A stretch of 64,000 nt of DNA from Straminergon stramineum (GCA_963920665.1 OY987265.1:36337001-36401000); one strand, 5' to 3'. Shown: positions 10,967-23,884, counted from the first letter of the stretch. The notes: generated by a model not told the origin, from the letters alone. Program-made: numbers and translations.

Positions 10967-12966
10967 ACAATATATCAAACTAGAATAAAAAATTATATTC
11001 CAATATTTGCAATATGCATTCATAATGGGAACTCAAAATTACATTATCCATTGCAGTTAGTGATTATGTATGTTCAAGAAATACTATTGAGTATCCTAAA
11101 GACATGTACAACAACAATGTAGAGAAGATCCAAGAGTTTGTAAAAATATGTAAGTCAATAGAAATGTTCAAAGTTATCCTCAAATTCAAAGAAGAAGTGC
11201 AAAGCTTGTTTCTAAGGAAAGATAAGATTGACCCAACAAATAATGATGACAATAGGTGTTGGCAACCCTTATTTGGTGATTCAATGACAAATTTGCAATG
11301 TTACTAAGTATTAACATCACTCTATTCTTTTCAAGTAAGAATGCCCCACAATTAAGCCCATCCCAAAGCATCACCTTACCTCAAAACAAGAACATTCATC
11401 AATCCATTTATCTATTCCAATAGCAATAGTGCAAGAATTGTCAGCTAATGGATGTTCCATGTGTCCTTCCTTCTCAACCTCCATGCTTGTATATACATCC
11501 CAAAAAACAAATTCTCAATTCACAAGCATTACAAAATGGACTACACAACTAGGTAGGCAAGCAAAAAGAAGACATAAGGAAACTACACCCAATTGGGACT
11601 TCTTCCAAAAACCACAAACTACAAATTCTTACTTACCTAAAATGTATTGTCTCTATTCATGATGGCCTAGAATAGCTTTTGGATACACCTATTTTTAGCA
11701 CTTTCAAAGTTCATAGTTTATACCTACAAAGTCCAAAAGATGCATAAAAAGAGAATCTAGAATATTCTTTGGACCAACCAAATAAAATTAGGCAAGTCAA
11801 TAAGAGGATCAATGCTCAATTGCTTACTTGCACACAAATTACCTTAGGCATTTCAGCAAATCAGTTCAATAAAATCATATGGCGGTGGAAGCTACACAAA
11901 CTCACACCTTCCAATTAGACCACCAATTTGCCATGAGTGAAACTGACTTGCACAACATGGCAAGGGATGGCGAAGGGAACCAGGCTTACCTGAAAACAGA
12001 ATCAAACCATTCTATTTGGTCCTCCAATTTGCAAGCCTTTCAATCTTCGACCTACACTAACACCTTCAGAAACGACTCTTCCAAAACCGAATTAAACGCA
12101 AGTGATGGAAATCTCCGTTGCAATGCACCAAGCCCCTTTAAAGCCACCTGCGTACGTACCAAGCACTGAAAGCTTAGTATTATTGTGTGTTAAGGTCGAG
12201 AGTAATTACCATGTTTTTCCGTACACACAACAAACAGGGTGGGTTCACCAGTAGAACGGGACAAACGGCTCAGGTGGAAAAGAAGTGTTCATGCTTAGTA
12301 CTCACCAGTCTCAGACCGCAGGGTTTCGTTGAAGGCTCTTCTGCGTATCTGCCAAAACTGTGATAGTCACTGGACATCAGAGACTCCCCTAACGATCAAC
12401 TGCAAGAAACAAAAACCAAGAAATAATTACCGAAACTCATAACTTACAGGCTGGTGAAGTGCTTACACAAACTGCCGTTTGCCAATGAAATTGAACACAT
12501 GGCAGCGATAAAAGCTACAACCCTTGCTCAACGGAAATGGCGTACCGTTCCACTCTGCTTCATAAACATCAAAGACAACGTTTCATGAGACAATTGAAAT
12601 CAACATGACGAGAGAGAGTTTCATCATCTGCACTGGAGAGAAGCAAAACATCAAGGTTTACTAACTAACAGTAGAATTAGGTTGTTTCGAAAACAAAGAG
12701 AATCACAAAATCACAAGATCGAAATTCCTCTCCATGCCTCATGGAGAAGTTTCTCTAATGTATCATAGTGATATTCCCATATAATCATGATGATCGTATA
12801 GAGGTCTCGTATCATGGGAATATCACTGGAATCATTGTGACCATAGAGGGATCTCGGATTTCGGAAAGCTCTCGAAGCTCCGAAGAGCAATCTATTTCTG
12901 CTGAAAATCATGTCCGAAAGGAAACACCATAGTGCAGAGGGGTTCCTTCACCTAAATGCCATGTCA
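10967..12966 (-). repeat. Right arm of the 2.0-kb inverted repeat
   Basis: Reverse complement of 1549-3548 with two mismatches noted in 2,000 bp. Outside 12966 the two copies differ strongly at DNA level although both still encode the same kind of NTF2-like exon. The abrupt edge therefore falls within an exon rather than at a transposon terminus. Confidence 0.95.
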
Positions 12967-13051
12967 CACTAGTGGTGATGTCATCTACGATAAACTCCGG
13001 TACGAAGCACACGGAATCCACGAACTTCTGAAAGAACTCAGATAATTCGCA
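12367..13051 (-). pseudogene. NTF2/SnoaL-like gene, 3' exons (right copy)
   Basis: Predicted exons on the minus strand are 13051-12952 (SEFFQKFVDSV ... FIVDDITTSVTWHL), 12554-12469 (EWNGTPFPLSKGCSFYRC) and 12399-12367. The EFFQKF...VDD...TWHLEW...FPLSKGCSFYR order is diagnostic of plant NTF2/SnoaL-like proteins. An acceptor (GATAG) at 13052-13053 precedes the first visible exon. I could not find the upstream exons with confidence in 13052-14100, so the gene may be partial. This copy keeps the family signature upstream of TWHL better than the left copy. Confidence 0.6.
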
Positions 13052-14100
13052 CTATCATCAATATCACAGACAGATGAATAGGACTTGCTAGCAGTTTAAG
13101 ACTTATGCTCCGAGTATGGAGGTCATTTTAGGCAACACAGTTGGAGATCTCTACAATGGAGCTCGTAGTTTGTGGCGATATTCAGGCTCAAAATCGTGCA
13201 AGACCGGATTTGAAAACACCTACCCTTACAGGTCTTTTTAAAGAGGCTTTTGAAGAAGCTATCCAACAAGTTTGAATTGCACACTGATATGATCCGAAGG
13301 AGAATCACGCGGAAACAAAGGAGTTGAATGAATTCTTATTCATGGGCATTCATCTCGTTACTCAAGCTCCATGATCCCTAAACCCCAAACTACGACGTCC
13401 TTGCATCCCCACCCTCAGGAAACTTTGAAGAAGTAGCAATTTCAGGAAACAGATCAAGCAAATCAGACACGCAATCCAGAACTACACGGAATATTCCATC
13501 CTCCAGTAATCCTGGTGCTAATAGATTCGTTCAGACGCTCGTAACCTAATCCTACATGTGGACACAAAAAGGCACAAAACTACTTGCGAAATCTCGTCAC
13601 GGATGATTCCACGTACCAGTGACAGAGCAGCCAGGACGAACATGTACCGCCAACTCCGGATTGAAGTACGCCAGATCAAACCTTAAGCATCGAACAAGGA
13701 ATAGACAACAGAGTCGCCAATCTGACAGAAATTGAAGTGAGAGCAAGCCACAGTGATCGCTGCCTTGAAAACTTCACCATCTCTTGCTGCCGACAGACTC
13801 TGGCTAACGACACGCTCTCACCGACGACAATGGCGGAACGACAAGCTCAAGCTCCTCCATCGCAAGGGCGAGCAAATGCTCCCACTCGCATTCCAGTTCA
13901 AAGCTGCAAATCGATAGAACCTCCACAGAACCGAAAGCTAAGGATTGATCATAGCACGAAGAGATCGGAACGTGGGATCAAAGGGACGAGGGTTATGCTT
14001 TGAGGAGCAAGAATGGATCTTGAGACGAGGGACGGTCTCCGGTGACCGTGGATCCCTGTGGGAATAGATGCATCGGAGGTGGTGGGCTCAGGGTTTTTCA
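13052..14100 (-). other. Possible 5' region of the right NTF2-like gene
   Basis: The sequence is less AT-rich than its surroundings and has several short open stretches on the minus strand, but none matches the expected N-terminal half of an NTF2-like protein. It may hold the leader exon and promoter; I cannot place them. Confidence 0.3.
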
Positions 14101-14252
14101 TTTCAAGTAATTATTTTGGGTACACCAAAGAGGCTCAGCAGATTGCCCTTCTGATTAGGTTGTCCAATCTGGCATATATGCAGGTTCATGATAAAAAGTA
14201 GATTTCGAAATCTACCACATGGATTAATAATAGAAATTCAAATTAATCCTTA

Positions 14253-14490
14253 AAAGGATGAGGACCCCATGATAAACATAGTCAGCAAAATAGCTCCCAT
14301 AATTGAACCAACACATGGATTCTTTGATTCAATAGTGAACAATGATGTTATCTATTGACCTCTTTGGGGCCTCAACGTCCTTTAAGGGTTAACCTTGTAA
14401 GGATGCAGACCTCCATGACCAAGGTAGTCCCCAAAATTCTCCAATTATTGGACCAATAGATGCATTCTCATTTTCTACATTCAACAACAA
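14253..14490 (+). repeat. Two-copy tandem repeat, also found inverted near 19,250
   Basis: Two diverged copies of a unit of about 130 bp lie in tandem (AAGGATGAGGACCCCATGAT and AAGGATGCAGACCTCCATGA, each followed by ...CATAGTC/GGTAGTC and a TTG...ACCAA...GCATTCT tail). A related block occurs on the opposite strand at about 19,245-19,335. This is an interspersed repeat family. Confidence 0.6.
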
Positions 14491-14689
14491 AATCATCCCT
14501 TGGACAATTATTCATAATTACAATGTCTTATTCTTTGTTTTAATATTCATTGTTTTATTGATTTCATCAATTGGTGTGAAATGTCAAGCAATTAGTGTGG
14601 GGACAATCTAACTAGCCTACTTCATGCAAATGGTAGAGAAAGTGATCTTTGTCCATTTGAATGGGTGAAGCATGCAAATTCAATGTAGT

Positions 14690-15400
14690 TGCCTTGGAAG
14701 ATGGCAACTAAACACCAAAGATAATACACACTTTAACCAATTCTAAATCAATGGAAGATTTGTTCATGTTCAATCGTTGAAAATTGCACAACTAATGTTC
14801 ATATTGGTTAATATGGCACCATGGCTATAACTCTCTTCTCAAACTTTTGAAAGAAATAATTTTGAGCTTTTGGATGGGAGTCTGGAGAAGGATCGATCGA
14901 TCTCTTGAGAATTTGCCATGTAATTGAATATACAAATACTAGTAGAAGCCTTAGAAGGTGGCAACCAAACACCAACAATACTACACTATAACTAGTTCTC
15001 AATCAATGGAAGATCTGTCAATGTTCTGTCATTAAATTTCACGCAACTTATGTGCTCATATTGGTAAAATCAATGCCATGATTGTGACATTGCTCTCGAA
15101 CCTATGAAAGATTTTGATTTGAGGTTTTTGATGGGACTTGGAGAAGGTTTGAATCTCTTGAAAATTTGCCATATAAATGAATATGCAAATGAATGACAAC
15201 AACATCCATTTGCCAATACAACTGTAGCAAAAATGCAAGGAAGTAGTTCAATAAGAACCACAATTCTCGCCTCAAATGTCCACTTCTTGTAAATCCAAAG
15301 TAGTAGCCTTAGAAGATGGCAACCAGACACCAAAGGTAAATACACTGTAACCAATTCTAAATCAAAGGAATGTTCTCTTGTTGAAAATGGCATTGTAGAT
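14690..15400 (+). repeat. Degenerate tandem repeat, about three copies
   Basis: Blocks starting GATGGCAACTAAACACCA (about 14,700), GGTGGCAACCAAACACCA (about 14,957) and GATGGCAACCAGACACCA (about 15,317) are each followed by a TAAC(C/T)A(A/G)TTCT(A/C)AATCAA segment. The first two also share a downstream stretch about germ-like short frames and GAGAATTTGCCAT. Spacing is irregular (about 257 and 360 bp). Confidence 0.6.
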
Positions 15401-16059
15401 GAATTATAACTGACCAAAAAACTACAATTATATTGTCTGTGGATTTTGTAGGCGTTTAGTTGTTTCAACCATTGAGAAAAAGAGATTACGTTGTTAGATA
15501 TTCACTCAATAATGTTTTTGTATCCCTTTGGAAAAAAAAGATTGTTTCAAGACTTTTGGGGATTTTATGAGAAAATAACACCTAAAATTGTTTGAATAAG
15601 TACTTTGAGCATGGTTCCTATTATTCAACTCTAAAAGTCTTTGTTTAGTCTTGTTGGGAGTCAAAAGGGAGGCTAAAGATTCTCTTAGAATGTACATTTT
15701 GGAAATCCTATAAACAAACTAAGAAGTTTCAAAGTTTCAAACCAAGGTATATCCAAATTTATGATACTTAAAATAGGAAGATCACATTGTCTATAAATGA
15801 TGTACAAGAATCTCATTTGAAACCATATGAAAATTTCAATTTTTATGTGGATCCCTTGATCAAAGACATATTTTCTTGGAAGTGAAAATATTTGGATTCA
15901 ATGCAATACCTTTAAATGAAGATCTTAAGCACATGTTTGATTTGTTGCTCATTGTAATGAAAATGCAACATTTTATGTGATTTGGACTTCAAGTACCATA
16001 TACAAAAATCTTTTCATTATTGACGCCACATATCAATAGAGGACAATAGCAGCACTAAT
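15401..16059. other. Intergenic
   Basis: AT-rich with no recognisable gene or repeat. Confidence 0.5.
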
Positions 16060-16538
16060 AGTCACTAATTGCAAATGAGCATAGATACTATTCTTAACTT
16101 AATAGTCCCTGCAGCCCGAGTACAGAGAACTATCAATGAGTCATATTTTCTTTCAACTAGACTTACTACCACCCCAACGAATGTGTGTTTTCATATCAGA
16201 CACAGGTTCTGAAGGCATAAGAATCACAATTAATTGCATTATTGGTTTCATTGTCCACCATATAACGGTAACAGAATATGTGTTCATGATCCGTCACTAC
16301 ACCACACTAGAGAGTGACATAAACTGGCAAAAATCAGACGGAGTATTAGCAAGAGCTAGCGCTGTTCCAATAAGTGCAGCTCGTGTACATAGAACTATCA
16401 GTGAATCACGTTACTTTCCCTTCAACTACACTTCCAAAATTTCCACCGCTATCAAGCTGCCCAGAATGCGCCATTTCGGTTGCTAACTCGGGCCCCAATT
16501 CGGGTGCCAATTCCAAAGAATGCATGCGTGTTTTCCTC

Positions 16539-17799
16539 TCAACCCCAGTACCGAGGCGTTCCGCTCTTCAAATCCTTCACAGTAGTGGCATTCACCCCGA
16601 AAGACCTCTCAATCACAGCACTGGTGATATTAGGCACGAAGATCTGGTTGGCCGTGAACAAGAATCCAGGGTTTTGCGACGTCAGCGTGTTGAACGTGAT
16701 GGCGGTTTCGTTCCCCACGTTGAGCTGGAAGTGCTGGCTGGCTTTCGGGAAGACGGTGAAGTCGCCGACTTCGAGAACGGAGGCGAACAACTGGTTGTCG
16801 TCACTGATGAAACCTGTGTAGATGGAGCCTTTCAACACGAAGAGAGTCTCCGAGGCGCGAGGGTGGGTATGGAGGGGAATGACGCCGCCAATGTCGAAGT
16901 CGAGACGGGCGTGGGTGACGCCCATCGTGTTGAGGCCGGGCATTTGTTTCACGGAGGCCAGGTCGGCGGTGGCTCCCGTCTCGGACACGGAGGTCGGGTA
17001 CACTGCGGGGGAAGCACAACAGAGTTAGATCTACGAATCTGAGCATATACAGTCTGTAGTCCAGCGCATTCATGTGCTGGGAGCCCATAACTGGAGAGAG
17101 ATCCAAAATTCCAGAGACTCAATAGATTCCATTGTTCAACTATGGAGTTTCACAACCTGAGTAAAGAACAGAGCCTGAAATTCCAATGTTGCAATATGGT
17201 CTCGCTATCTGGAGTTCTCTAGCGTAATACCCCATTGAAATCGATCACAGAAAACGCTACACTTGCAGGAACCTTTAACTAATACCCCACAACAAACCTT
17301 CAAAACTACACCAAGGTTAGACAGCATAAGATCGAAACACCCTCACAAGAGTCACAGATCGAACATGTCGCAAGAATTGTAATAATTTACCACTACTTGC
17401 GCATGCATTACAACCAATTGACAATTTTCAATTCAGGGGATTTAATTTACACATCACTCTACTCACTGTTCGACTAAAACTGTACAACGTGTTAATTACC
17501 CATTCCCCGAGCTCCATGAGATCGATTGATGTCTAGATTCCATTCCATTGTCCTCACCAAGACTGACAAGCACTGTGAATTTGAATTGGAGCTATCTTAC
17601 AAGGTTTGCGGAATCCGGTGTACGTGAAGTCCTTGGCGGTGACAGTGTCTCGGGCTTTGCACGGGAACCCATTCACCAGCACCTTGGACGTCAGATCCGC
17701 CACGCAGTAGTCCTGCAGGGGGTCGGGATCCGCAGCATTCGCTACCTGCAGTGCGCCCAGAAATGCGCAGGCGACCATAAGCCAGTGCATAGCGGCCAT
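16539..17799 (-). CDS. Germin-like protein, copy 1
   Basis: Exon 1 is 17799-17601 and exon 2 is 17002-16539, with a 598-bp intron (GTAAG...GCAG, phase 1). The predicted protein has 220 residues, the normal GLP length. GLPs are secreted cupins that bind manganese and act in the cell wall, with oxalate oxidase or superoxide dismutase activity in some members. A signal peptide ending ...QVANA precedes ADPDPLQDYC; the Cys pair (DYC...GFPC) is present. Cupin box 1 reads HTHPRASE with both His and the Glu ligand. Box 2 is PKASQHFQLN, keeping the metal His but with Ala where most GLPs have Gly. NET, NIT and NAT sequons are visible. A TATA box lies about 150 bp upstream of the ATG. Substrate and activity cannot be told from sequence. 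Confidence 0.93.
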
Positions 17800-17950
17800 A
17801 GCTACGAAGACAGTTGCAATTGAAGTAATACTAGGAATGCCAAACTGAGAAACTGTGATCGATCGAAGATCTAGCTTCAGTAGTTGTGCACAATATACGT
17901 ACTCGATGTAGTGAACGATTATGGTTTGGTGAATTGTGGGTGTATGATGA

Positions 17951-17960
17951 GCTATTTATT
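17951..17960 (-). promoter_or_regulatory. TATA box of GLP copy 1
   Basis: AATAAATAGC on the minus strand, about 152 bp upstream of the ATG. The same motif in the same context precedes the other two GLP copies. Confidence 0.6.
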
Positions 17961-18537
17961 CCCCATGAAAGCTAGGTCCCGTTTCTCAGCAGCTAGCATT
18001 GAACCGCGGCATGTCGAAGCTGCAGCAGGTTCCAGGACATGTAACTATGTTGACTGTACGGAAGTTGCACAGAAATGGCGTCCCAATCCTGGCTCCTTGC
18101 TGCTCACTCCATTCTCGATTAACTTCGTCGAAAGCACTGCCACAGTTTCATGCAAGCTGATAAGGCTCAGCTGATTCTGTCAACCCCCATTTAATTTTGT
18201 CATTGAGGGTTTTGTTGAAGTATTATCAATATGCTTCAGTTGAAACTGTGCTTGTGAAAAGCCGACAACTTTACAAGGGGCGCTCCAGCGAATACTTTTG
18301 GGTCTATTTGGAGGCTAAATCATGCACCGTAAGATTTCTTCAATCTTTAATTTGGAAATTTAAATTTTTTTTTAAAATACAAAAAGATGGAAAAATATAC
18401 ATTTTGAAAATAGAATTAATTTTTATTTGTCAACGAGTGAAAAATGGTTTCTTATTACAATTTTGACTCTATCTATGCACATCGGCTTTAGAGAGTAGTT
18501 TTAGATCTTTCTACCTCGATTGTCGAAACAAGCAGAT

Positions 18538-18612
18538 TGGTAGCTTAGCGGTCTACATCGACTTGTCTGACGGAGTCCTGGGTTTGCAGGTTCAGTGGTG
18601 GTGCAGAGGAAG
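18538..18612 (+). repeat. tRNA-like (SINE-like) sequence, unit 1
   Basis: GGTAGCTTAGCGGTCTAC resembles a pol III A box and GGTTCAGTGG downstream resembles a decayed B box. A cloverleaf does not form well, so this is more likely a tRNA-derived SINE head than a tRNA gene. It sits at the same relative place in all three GLP units, so it predates the duplication. Confidence 0.5.
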
Positions 18613-19065
18613 GGAGTGAGAAAGGCACTGGTTGTGCGTATTCAATTAGACTGCGAGGATTCATGCTTCGAAAGGTGACCCATGGAGTGCGAACAGAAGC
18701 GTGGAATGGCATAAAGCAGTTGACGTTTGCGCCATTTCCAGTTGGAAAGTGCTGTGGTCAGCCTGGGAGGGCACGTACTGTCGAATTTTTAATAATATTA
18801 ACTACAGAGTGTCACGATCCGTGTGACAAGCTGTTGCCACAAATATGATCACGTTTTCATCATGTCATCCCAAATGTTTGTCATCCAATTTCGTACGAAC
18901 ACTTCAACCGGCTAACTAGTCCATATTTTCTTCAATTCAATGTTGCATTGCAACAAGTTTGTTCTAATATTTTATAATTCTCAAAGAGAAGAATTCTCTA
19001 CTAATTGAGGTGGAGGGGAAGGGAGTGTCAGTATTGTTTACTTAATCTTAGGGCCTCTTTCCATG

Positions 19066-20952
19066 TGAGTTGGTGGTGGGTGGGTTCGTGAAACTTAGAT
19101 CGGCTGTGGGTGGAGGATCTCCAATTAGAACACCTCAATTTCGAAATTTGACACTTTCAAGTAGAAAGGGGTGGAGCAAGTTTAATCTTATAAAGTTGTA
19201 AGGACGTTGCGGACCATAATGGTCTGATGGGACGACTTCACTGTCAAACAGAGAAAAAGAGAATGCACCTATTCCAATAATCAAATAATTTTGGACACTA
19301 CTTTGGTCATAGGGGGCTACATCCTTACATGGTTAAAAAGTCACCAAAATTTCCCATATGTGCAATTCAATTCTCTACTAGACCCAAGCTCTAAAAACCC
19401 ACTTCAAAGAGTAGACCTCTTTGGGTTTTTAAATTTTTTTCGAACCAACAATTGACAAATATTTAGGCCTAGTATTTGTCAATTCACTCAATTGTCATTT
19501 CATTTGATTATCCATGAAACTTATTTTTAATATATTAAAATGGAAAAATGTTATTATTCATTTACTAGAGAATTGAACCAAAATTATGAAGTTAAATCTT
19601 GAATTAAATTATCTAGTATTTAAATTATCAATGTGAATTGCATAAAGTTATATTTATATCAAAAATATCAATCTCTTCAATAATTCAATTGTATATTTGT
19701 ATAAAAAAACATATGATAATAGTACCCTTATAAACAATTTCATCTATTTTGGAACATATTAATTTTAACCAAGCACAATGAATTTAAGTGTAATTCCTAA
19801 ATGCTGTCAACACTCTTCACATTTGGAAAATTGCCTCCTTCCACAATGAAATACAACTAAAAAGGATATTTTGAAATTGATGTATGAACAATGGGTGTAC
19901 ATTTCAAATTTTAGATTCTATCCAAGTGGTTAGATCTATGATGGCAATCACCAATGTTTTTGTATAGGATTTGAAACTAAAAATTAATAATACTTTTGTA
20001 ATTTGATTAGGAATAGGATATTGATTAGTTGTGGATGAAATTTTTTGGGTTGGTTGAAATATAATACTCTAACTGTGGTAATTTCCAGAAGTATTTTTAT
20101 TAACACTTAAACTATCAAAATGTTATTTTGGTGAATTTTTAATGCTAAAATTATTAAATTCAGCTAGAAAATATTCAATTTTTTTTGGCAAACTTGACCC
20201 TATATATGTCTTCTATTCAACATGCCTGACAATTTTTCTTTGAAATTCAAACTTTAAAAAAAATTTAGATATCACATCTTATAGTACATCTATGTTTTGT
20301 CTTAGAGCCCTTGGCAATTAGAAATTTAAGGTAGTCTATTCTAAAAGCACCCGTGCTCTAAAAGCAATCATGACACAAAGGTACAATTGATTTCTTCAAT
20401 GTATCAACAATTTACATTTTAGAAGGAAAATGGTCGCTTTTAGTGCCTCTTGTGTTTTCACTTCAAAAATTTGTAACCAATTCCACAAAGGTCCTGAAAT
20501 ATGAAACAACTTGGGTTAGATGCCAATTCTATTTTTCTTCCTACAAAAATAAACTAAAAATAATTTTAAGGGGTTGAGCTTCCCTAAAAGGCAATCAATT
20601 GTGAAGTGGTTGCTTTAAGAGCAAACTATCTTATCTTTCAATGTATTGTTTGTCATTTTTTAACACATTGAATGATTGAAACATTGAGGAATCATTTTTC
20701 CTTCATCTTTTGTGCAATTTTGTTGAAATTTGTTGGGGTCAATTCCAATTTAGGTCTGATTTCTGCAATATAACTTTCACATCAAACCAAAAGTGTTCCA
20801 AAAATTTGACAAACACTACAAAAACCATGAATTTGTTATTGGACACCTATAATTTGCTTTGTATAAGTGTGCAAGAACATACTTGAAACATATAAAAAGT
20901 ACACATTTATAAGTTGAAATACATAATATTGTGATAAGACACAAAATGATAT
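19066..20952. other. AT-rich intergenic
   Basis: No gene seen. 19,245-19,335 is an inverted relative of the repeat at 14,393-14,480. The rest is AT-rich sequence without clear structure. Confidence 0.5.
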
Positions 20953-21350
20953 TTATTCATTAAATTGTAGTCCTTTCAATTCATATAGATGCCAAGCTAT
21001 TGCCACTTGCAATTGCTTAGCATCATTATGTGGTGGATTTCTCACTATTTGTCATCTATAACCTTGGTCATAATGACCCCACAACACAATGGACTCATCA
21101 ATTTCATTATTTCTATCAATGAAAATATTACGAAGTACGCAACAAGCTAATATCAAACTTGGAACCCCCTTTAGATCATGACTAATCATAGGATTTTTTA
21201 GAATCCTCCACATTCCTTTCAAAATACCATATGCTTGTTCCACTACCATACATGTAGATGATTATTTGAAATTGAATTCATTGTGTAGCCTAAAAAGACG
21301 TAGTCTACTCCAAGGTACAAGGACATTCTAGTCGCTTAGATAACTTGCTT
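20953..21350 (-). pseudogene. PIF/Harbinger transposase C-terminal fragment
   Basis: The minus strand encodes MVVEQAYGILKGMWRIL ... VPSLILACCVLRNIFIDRN, the hallmark end of the DDE_4 (HARBI1/PIF) transposase domain (VE.AFG.LK.RWRIL ... ACC.LHN). In-frame stops lie just before it, and one after GHYDQGYR is followed by a recognisable tail to 20,953. The N-terminal catalytic part is not visible, so it is a dead fragment. No terminal repeats were found. Confidence 0.8.
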
Positions 21351-23877
21351 TAGCTACAACTAGCTCTTGTACATCAATGCCTCTAATTTCAAGTGTTGGG
21401 CCATTCAATCAAGTTCTTGCAAGGACTTCTTTAAAGTGATTGGACAATAAATAAACACGAGAGTCGTATATTGATCTTGGTATATGTAGTCATGTACATA
21501 TAAACTTTTTGATAAACATTTTGTGAAATTTGGAAGTATTTTTTAAAGTATAAGACAAATAGACTTGTCCAAGTTAATTCTAAAGCAAAATAGAGTGTGA
21601 ATCAAGTCAAATGGACATGTGGATGTGTAAAGGACTAGTAGACAAACAAATAAGGGAATTAGGGTTAACTTGAACCAAAATAGTTGGACAAATAGACAAT
21701 GCGGTTAACATGGAGTTAGTTTCAGACAAGAACCATAAGACTAATAGACTATCAACATTTCTCTCTCTTAGGCTTGCACTGATTGCTTGCCATATGTACT
21801 TGTACATTCCTTCAAATTTAATGCAAATTTATCTTTTTGACTTATGTTCTTGTTTTGTAGCTAGGGAATTGGCTTTTGTATTATGTTTGAGTGATTGCCA
21901 ATGATTGGCATTGATTTGTTTCTTTCCTTTTGTGGGTCTAATAGTCTAGAGCTGAATGTTTGTCAATTAAACTTTGTTAGGTCTGGTGCAACAAAAAAAT
22001 TTGTGTGAGCTTGTGAAGTAATTGAACTGCCAGTGCGTGATATTTCTTGCCATGTTTTGGGACAAGTAGCCAAGGATTGGTGCAGTCCTTTGATTTTAGA
22101 TGCGGGTCAATTAGACCGAATGCTGGGATAGCTGTGGAAGTTTCCTGATACAGTTAAGGTAAAACAGCCCATTACGGACCAAATGGGGGGTTTGCCCTCT
22201 TGTCATTTCTGAATTTTTTTACTTTTTTTTTAAAGAAAGTCAAGTGATAGAAATGGTGAGAGCATTTGAAACAATGTTTTTTCAACAAAATGTGAATTTG
22301 TTATGAATTTTTGAAGTATTCAACCCATCACAACCCAAAAGAGCCTATAGACTACCCCAAAACCAACAAAAACTGATCCATAACACTCATCTTACTAACC
22401 TATTGCGGTCACAATATTTTTTAACATGGAAGACCTCAAAAAGGCACTTCCTACAATGAACTAACACTAAAAAACTGAAAGTTGCTATTGCAGTCACTAA
22501 TTACTCCATTCCAGTTAGCTAAGACATTGAATGTGGCCTAAGTCTCAATAACTAAAAGAAAACTGGAATGGAGTCATTCTTAGGAGTCTGCAATGGGTAT
22601 AAGGTCCATAATGGTTTGTTTTACCTTATATGTGAGAAACATTTGGAAGTTGAATAGACTATAAGTATAATGAGGTGAAGTATATTGGTGATTGGCAATG
22701 TTCTTTAATCTTATATTTTTGGTCCAATAGTTTGTGAACTCAGTTTTTGGTTGTGTTGTATGTTCAGTTTTAACCCCTAAAGGACCAAGATGTGTTTTTT
22801 GGCAATATAGAAATTTTGGGTAGGGACGTGTGACTAGAGATTTCCATATTTTCTATCCAAACTTTAATAGAAGATGTGGATGAGGAATATCTTTCATGTG
22901 CACTAAATTTCAAGACATTTGGAAATATGAGTCAAAATTTATGGTCTAATATATAGTTTGTTTCTCAACTCGGGCAGTCTAGGCAGATGTAAAAAAACCG
23001 CTTTTTTCAAAAATAAAAATTTGAAATTGGTTTTCTAGATTTATATATACACTAAAAGCTTTGAATCATTCCATTTTGATTAATGAGTCCAAAGTTATGA
23101 GATGTTTTAGTTTGCGGGCAATTATTGATTCTCTACTCTAAAATAAACTTTGAAGTCCTTTATTTAATTCAATTTTTAATATTTCTGGAAAAAAAATAAA
23201 AATATGAGGTGTAGATTGTTTATAACAACATTACAACCATTGGGATTGTTATTTTTCAATTTCATTAATAAATTGTTAACAATTTAGTATTTTGAATCAT
23301 TTTCTACATCTTTCTACTTACTATTTGTTTCCTATATGTTGCACAATTCCAAATGATCTGAAAATTTTCAAGCATGTATCCAACTTGCCTTAAAGAATGA
23401 ATCTAAAGAAGAACAACCATTTTGGACATTTTTTCATACAAATGTGGCCTTGTGAAGTGTAGCTGCCGAGCTTTTTGCAGAGCTGAAAAAAAGGATTTTT
23501 GTCACTTTAAATGCTAATATCTTGCAATCTACATGGTGGAAATTTCTGAATTTTTTTTCACATCTTCTCAATCTAGCTTACTACAAGATCCTTCGGTTAA
23601 ATGTGTCCAAAAATGATATTTTTCAAGAAATTGGTATTTGTATTAGAAATGGCAGTTTTTGAGAGTTTTTGGTGATAACATAGTCAAAGAACTTTAGGGA
23701 TTAAACAATGAATATTTTGTAGTTAATCTGATGTGCATTTGAACTTCTGAGCTACTGGTCTATTGGTCCAAGTGAAGTTGGATATTATTGTGTGATATAT
23801 TATTTTGGTTGCTTTGTGTGAGTGTTAATTGGTGGAAGTCCAAGTGTTTATTAAACTATTCTGTCTAATTGACTATG
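21351..23877. other. Intergenic with old repeats
   Basis: No intact gene. The block near 22,768-22,790 (TTTTAACCCCTAAAGGACCA) is shared with 843-865. Confidence 0.5.
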
Positions 23878-23884
23878 TGTATGA

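Larger units (their letters stand above)
16060..19065 (-). repeat. GLP-bearing duplicated unit, copy 1
   Basis: Homology with 29,600-32,720 and 40,680-43,560 covers the 3' flank, both GLP exons, the intron, the promoter, the tRNA-like block and a GAGTGTC(A/G)GTATT(G/T)TTTAC block at the far end. Coding exons are far better conserved than the flanks. About 200 bp near 18,800-19,010 are specific to this copy. Boundaries are approximate. Confidence 0.75.

Noticed and set aside
1549..12966. A single giant transposon with 2-kb terminal inverted repeats carrying the TNL gene
   Set aside because: No target duplication flanks the arms, both edges fall within homologous but diverged sequence, and one edge lies inside a conserved exon.
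13737..14003. Plus-strand ORF of 88 codons as a gene
   Set aside because: No family features; it lies opposite the presumed 5' region of the right NTF2-like gene.
16374..17042. Long plus-strand ORFs over GLP exon 2 (also 30,462-30,794 and 41,052-41,738)
   Set aside because: They are antisense shadows of the GC-rich GLP exon. The minus strand encodes the cupin with all motifs.
18538..18612. Functional tRNA gene
   Set aside because: The arms do not pair into a cloverleaf and the B box is poor. A SINE-type remnant fits better.
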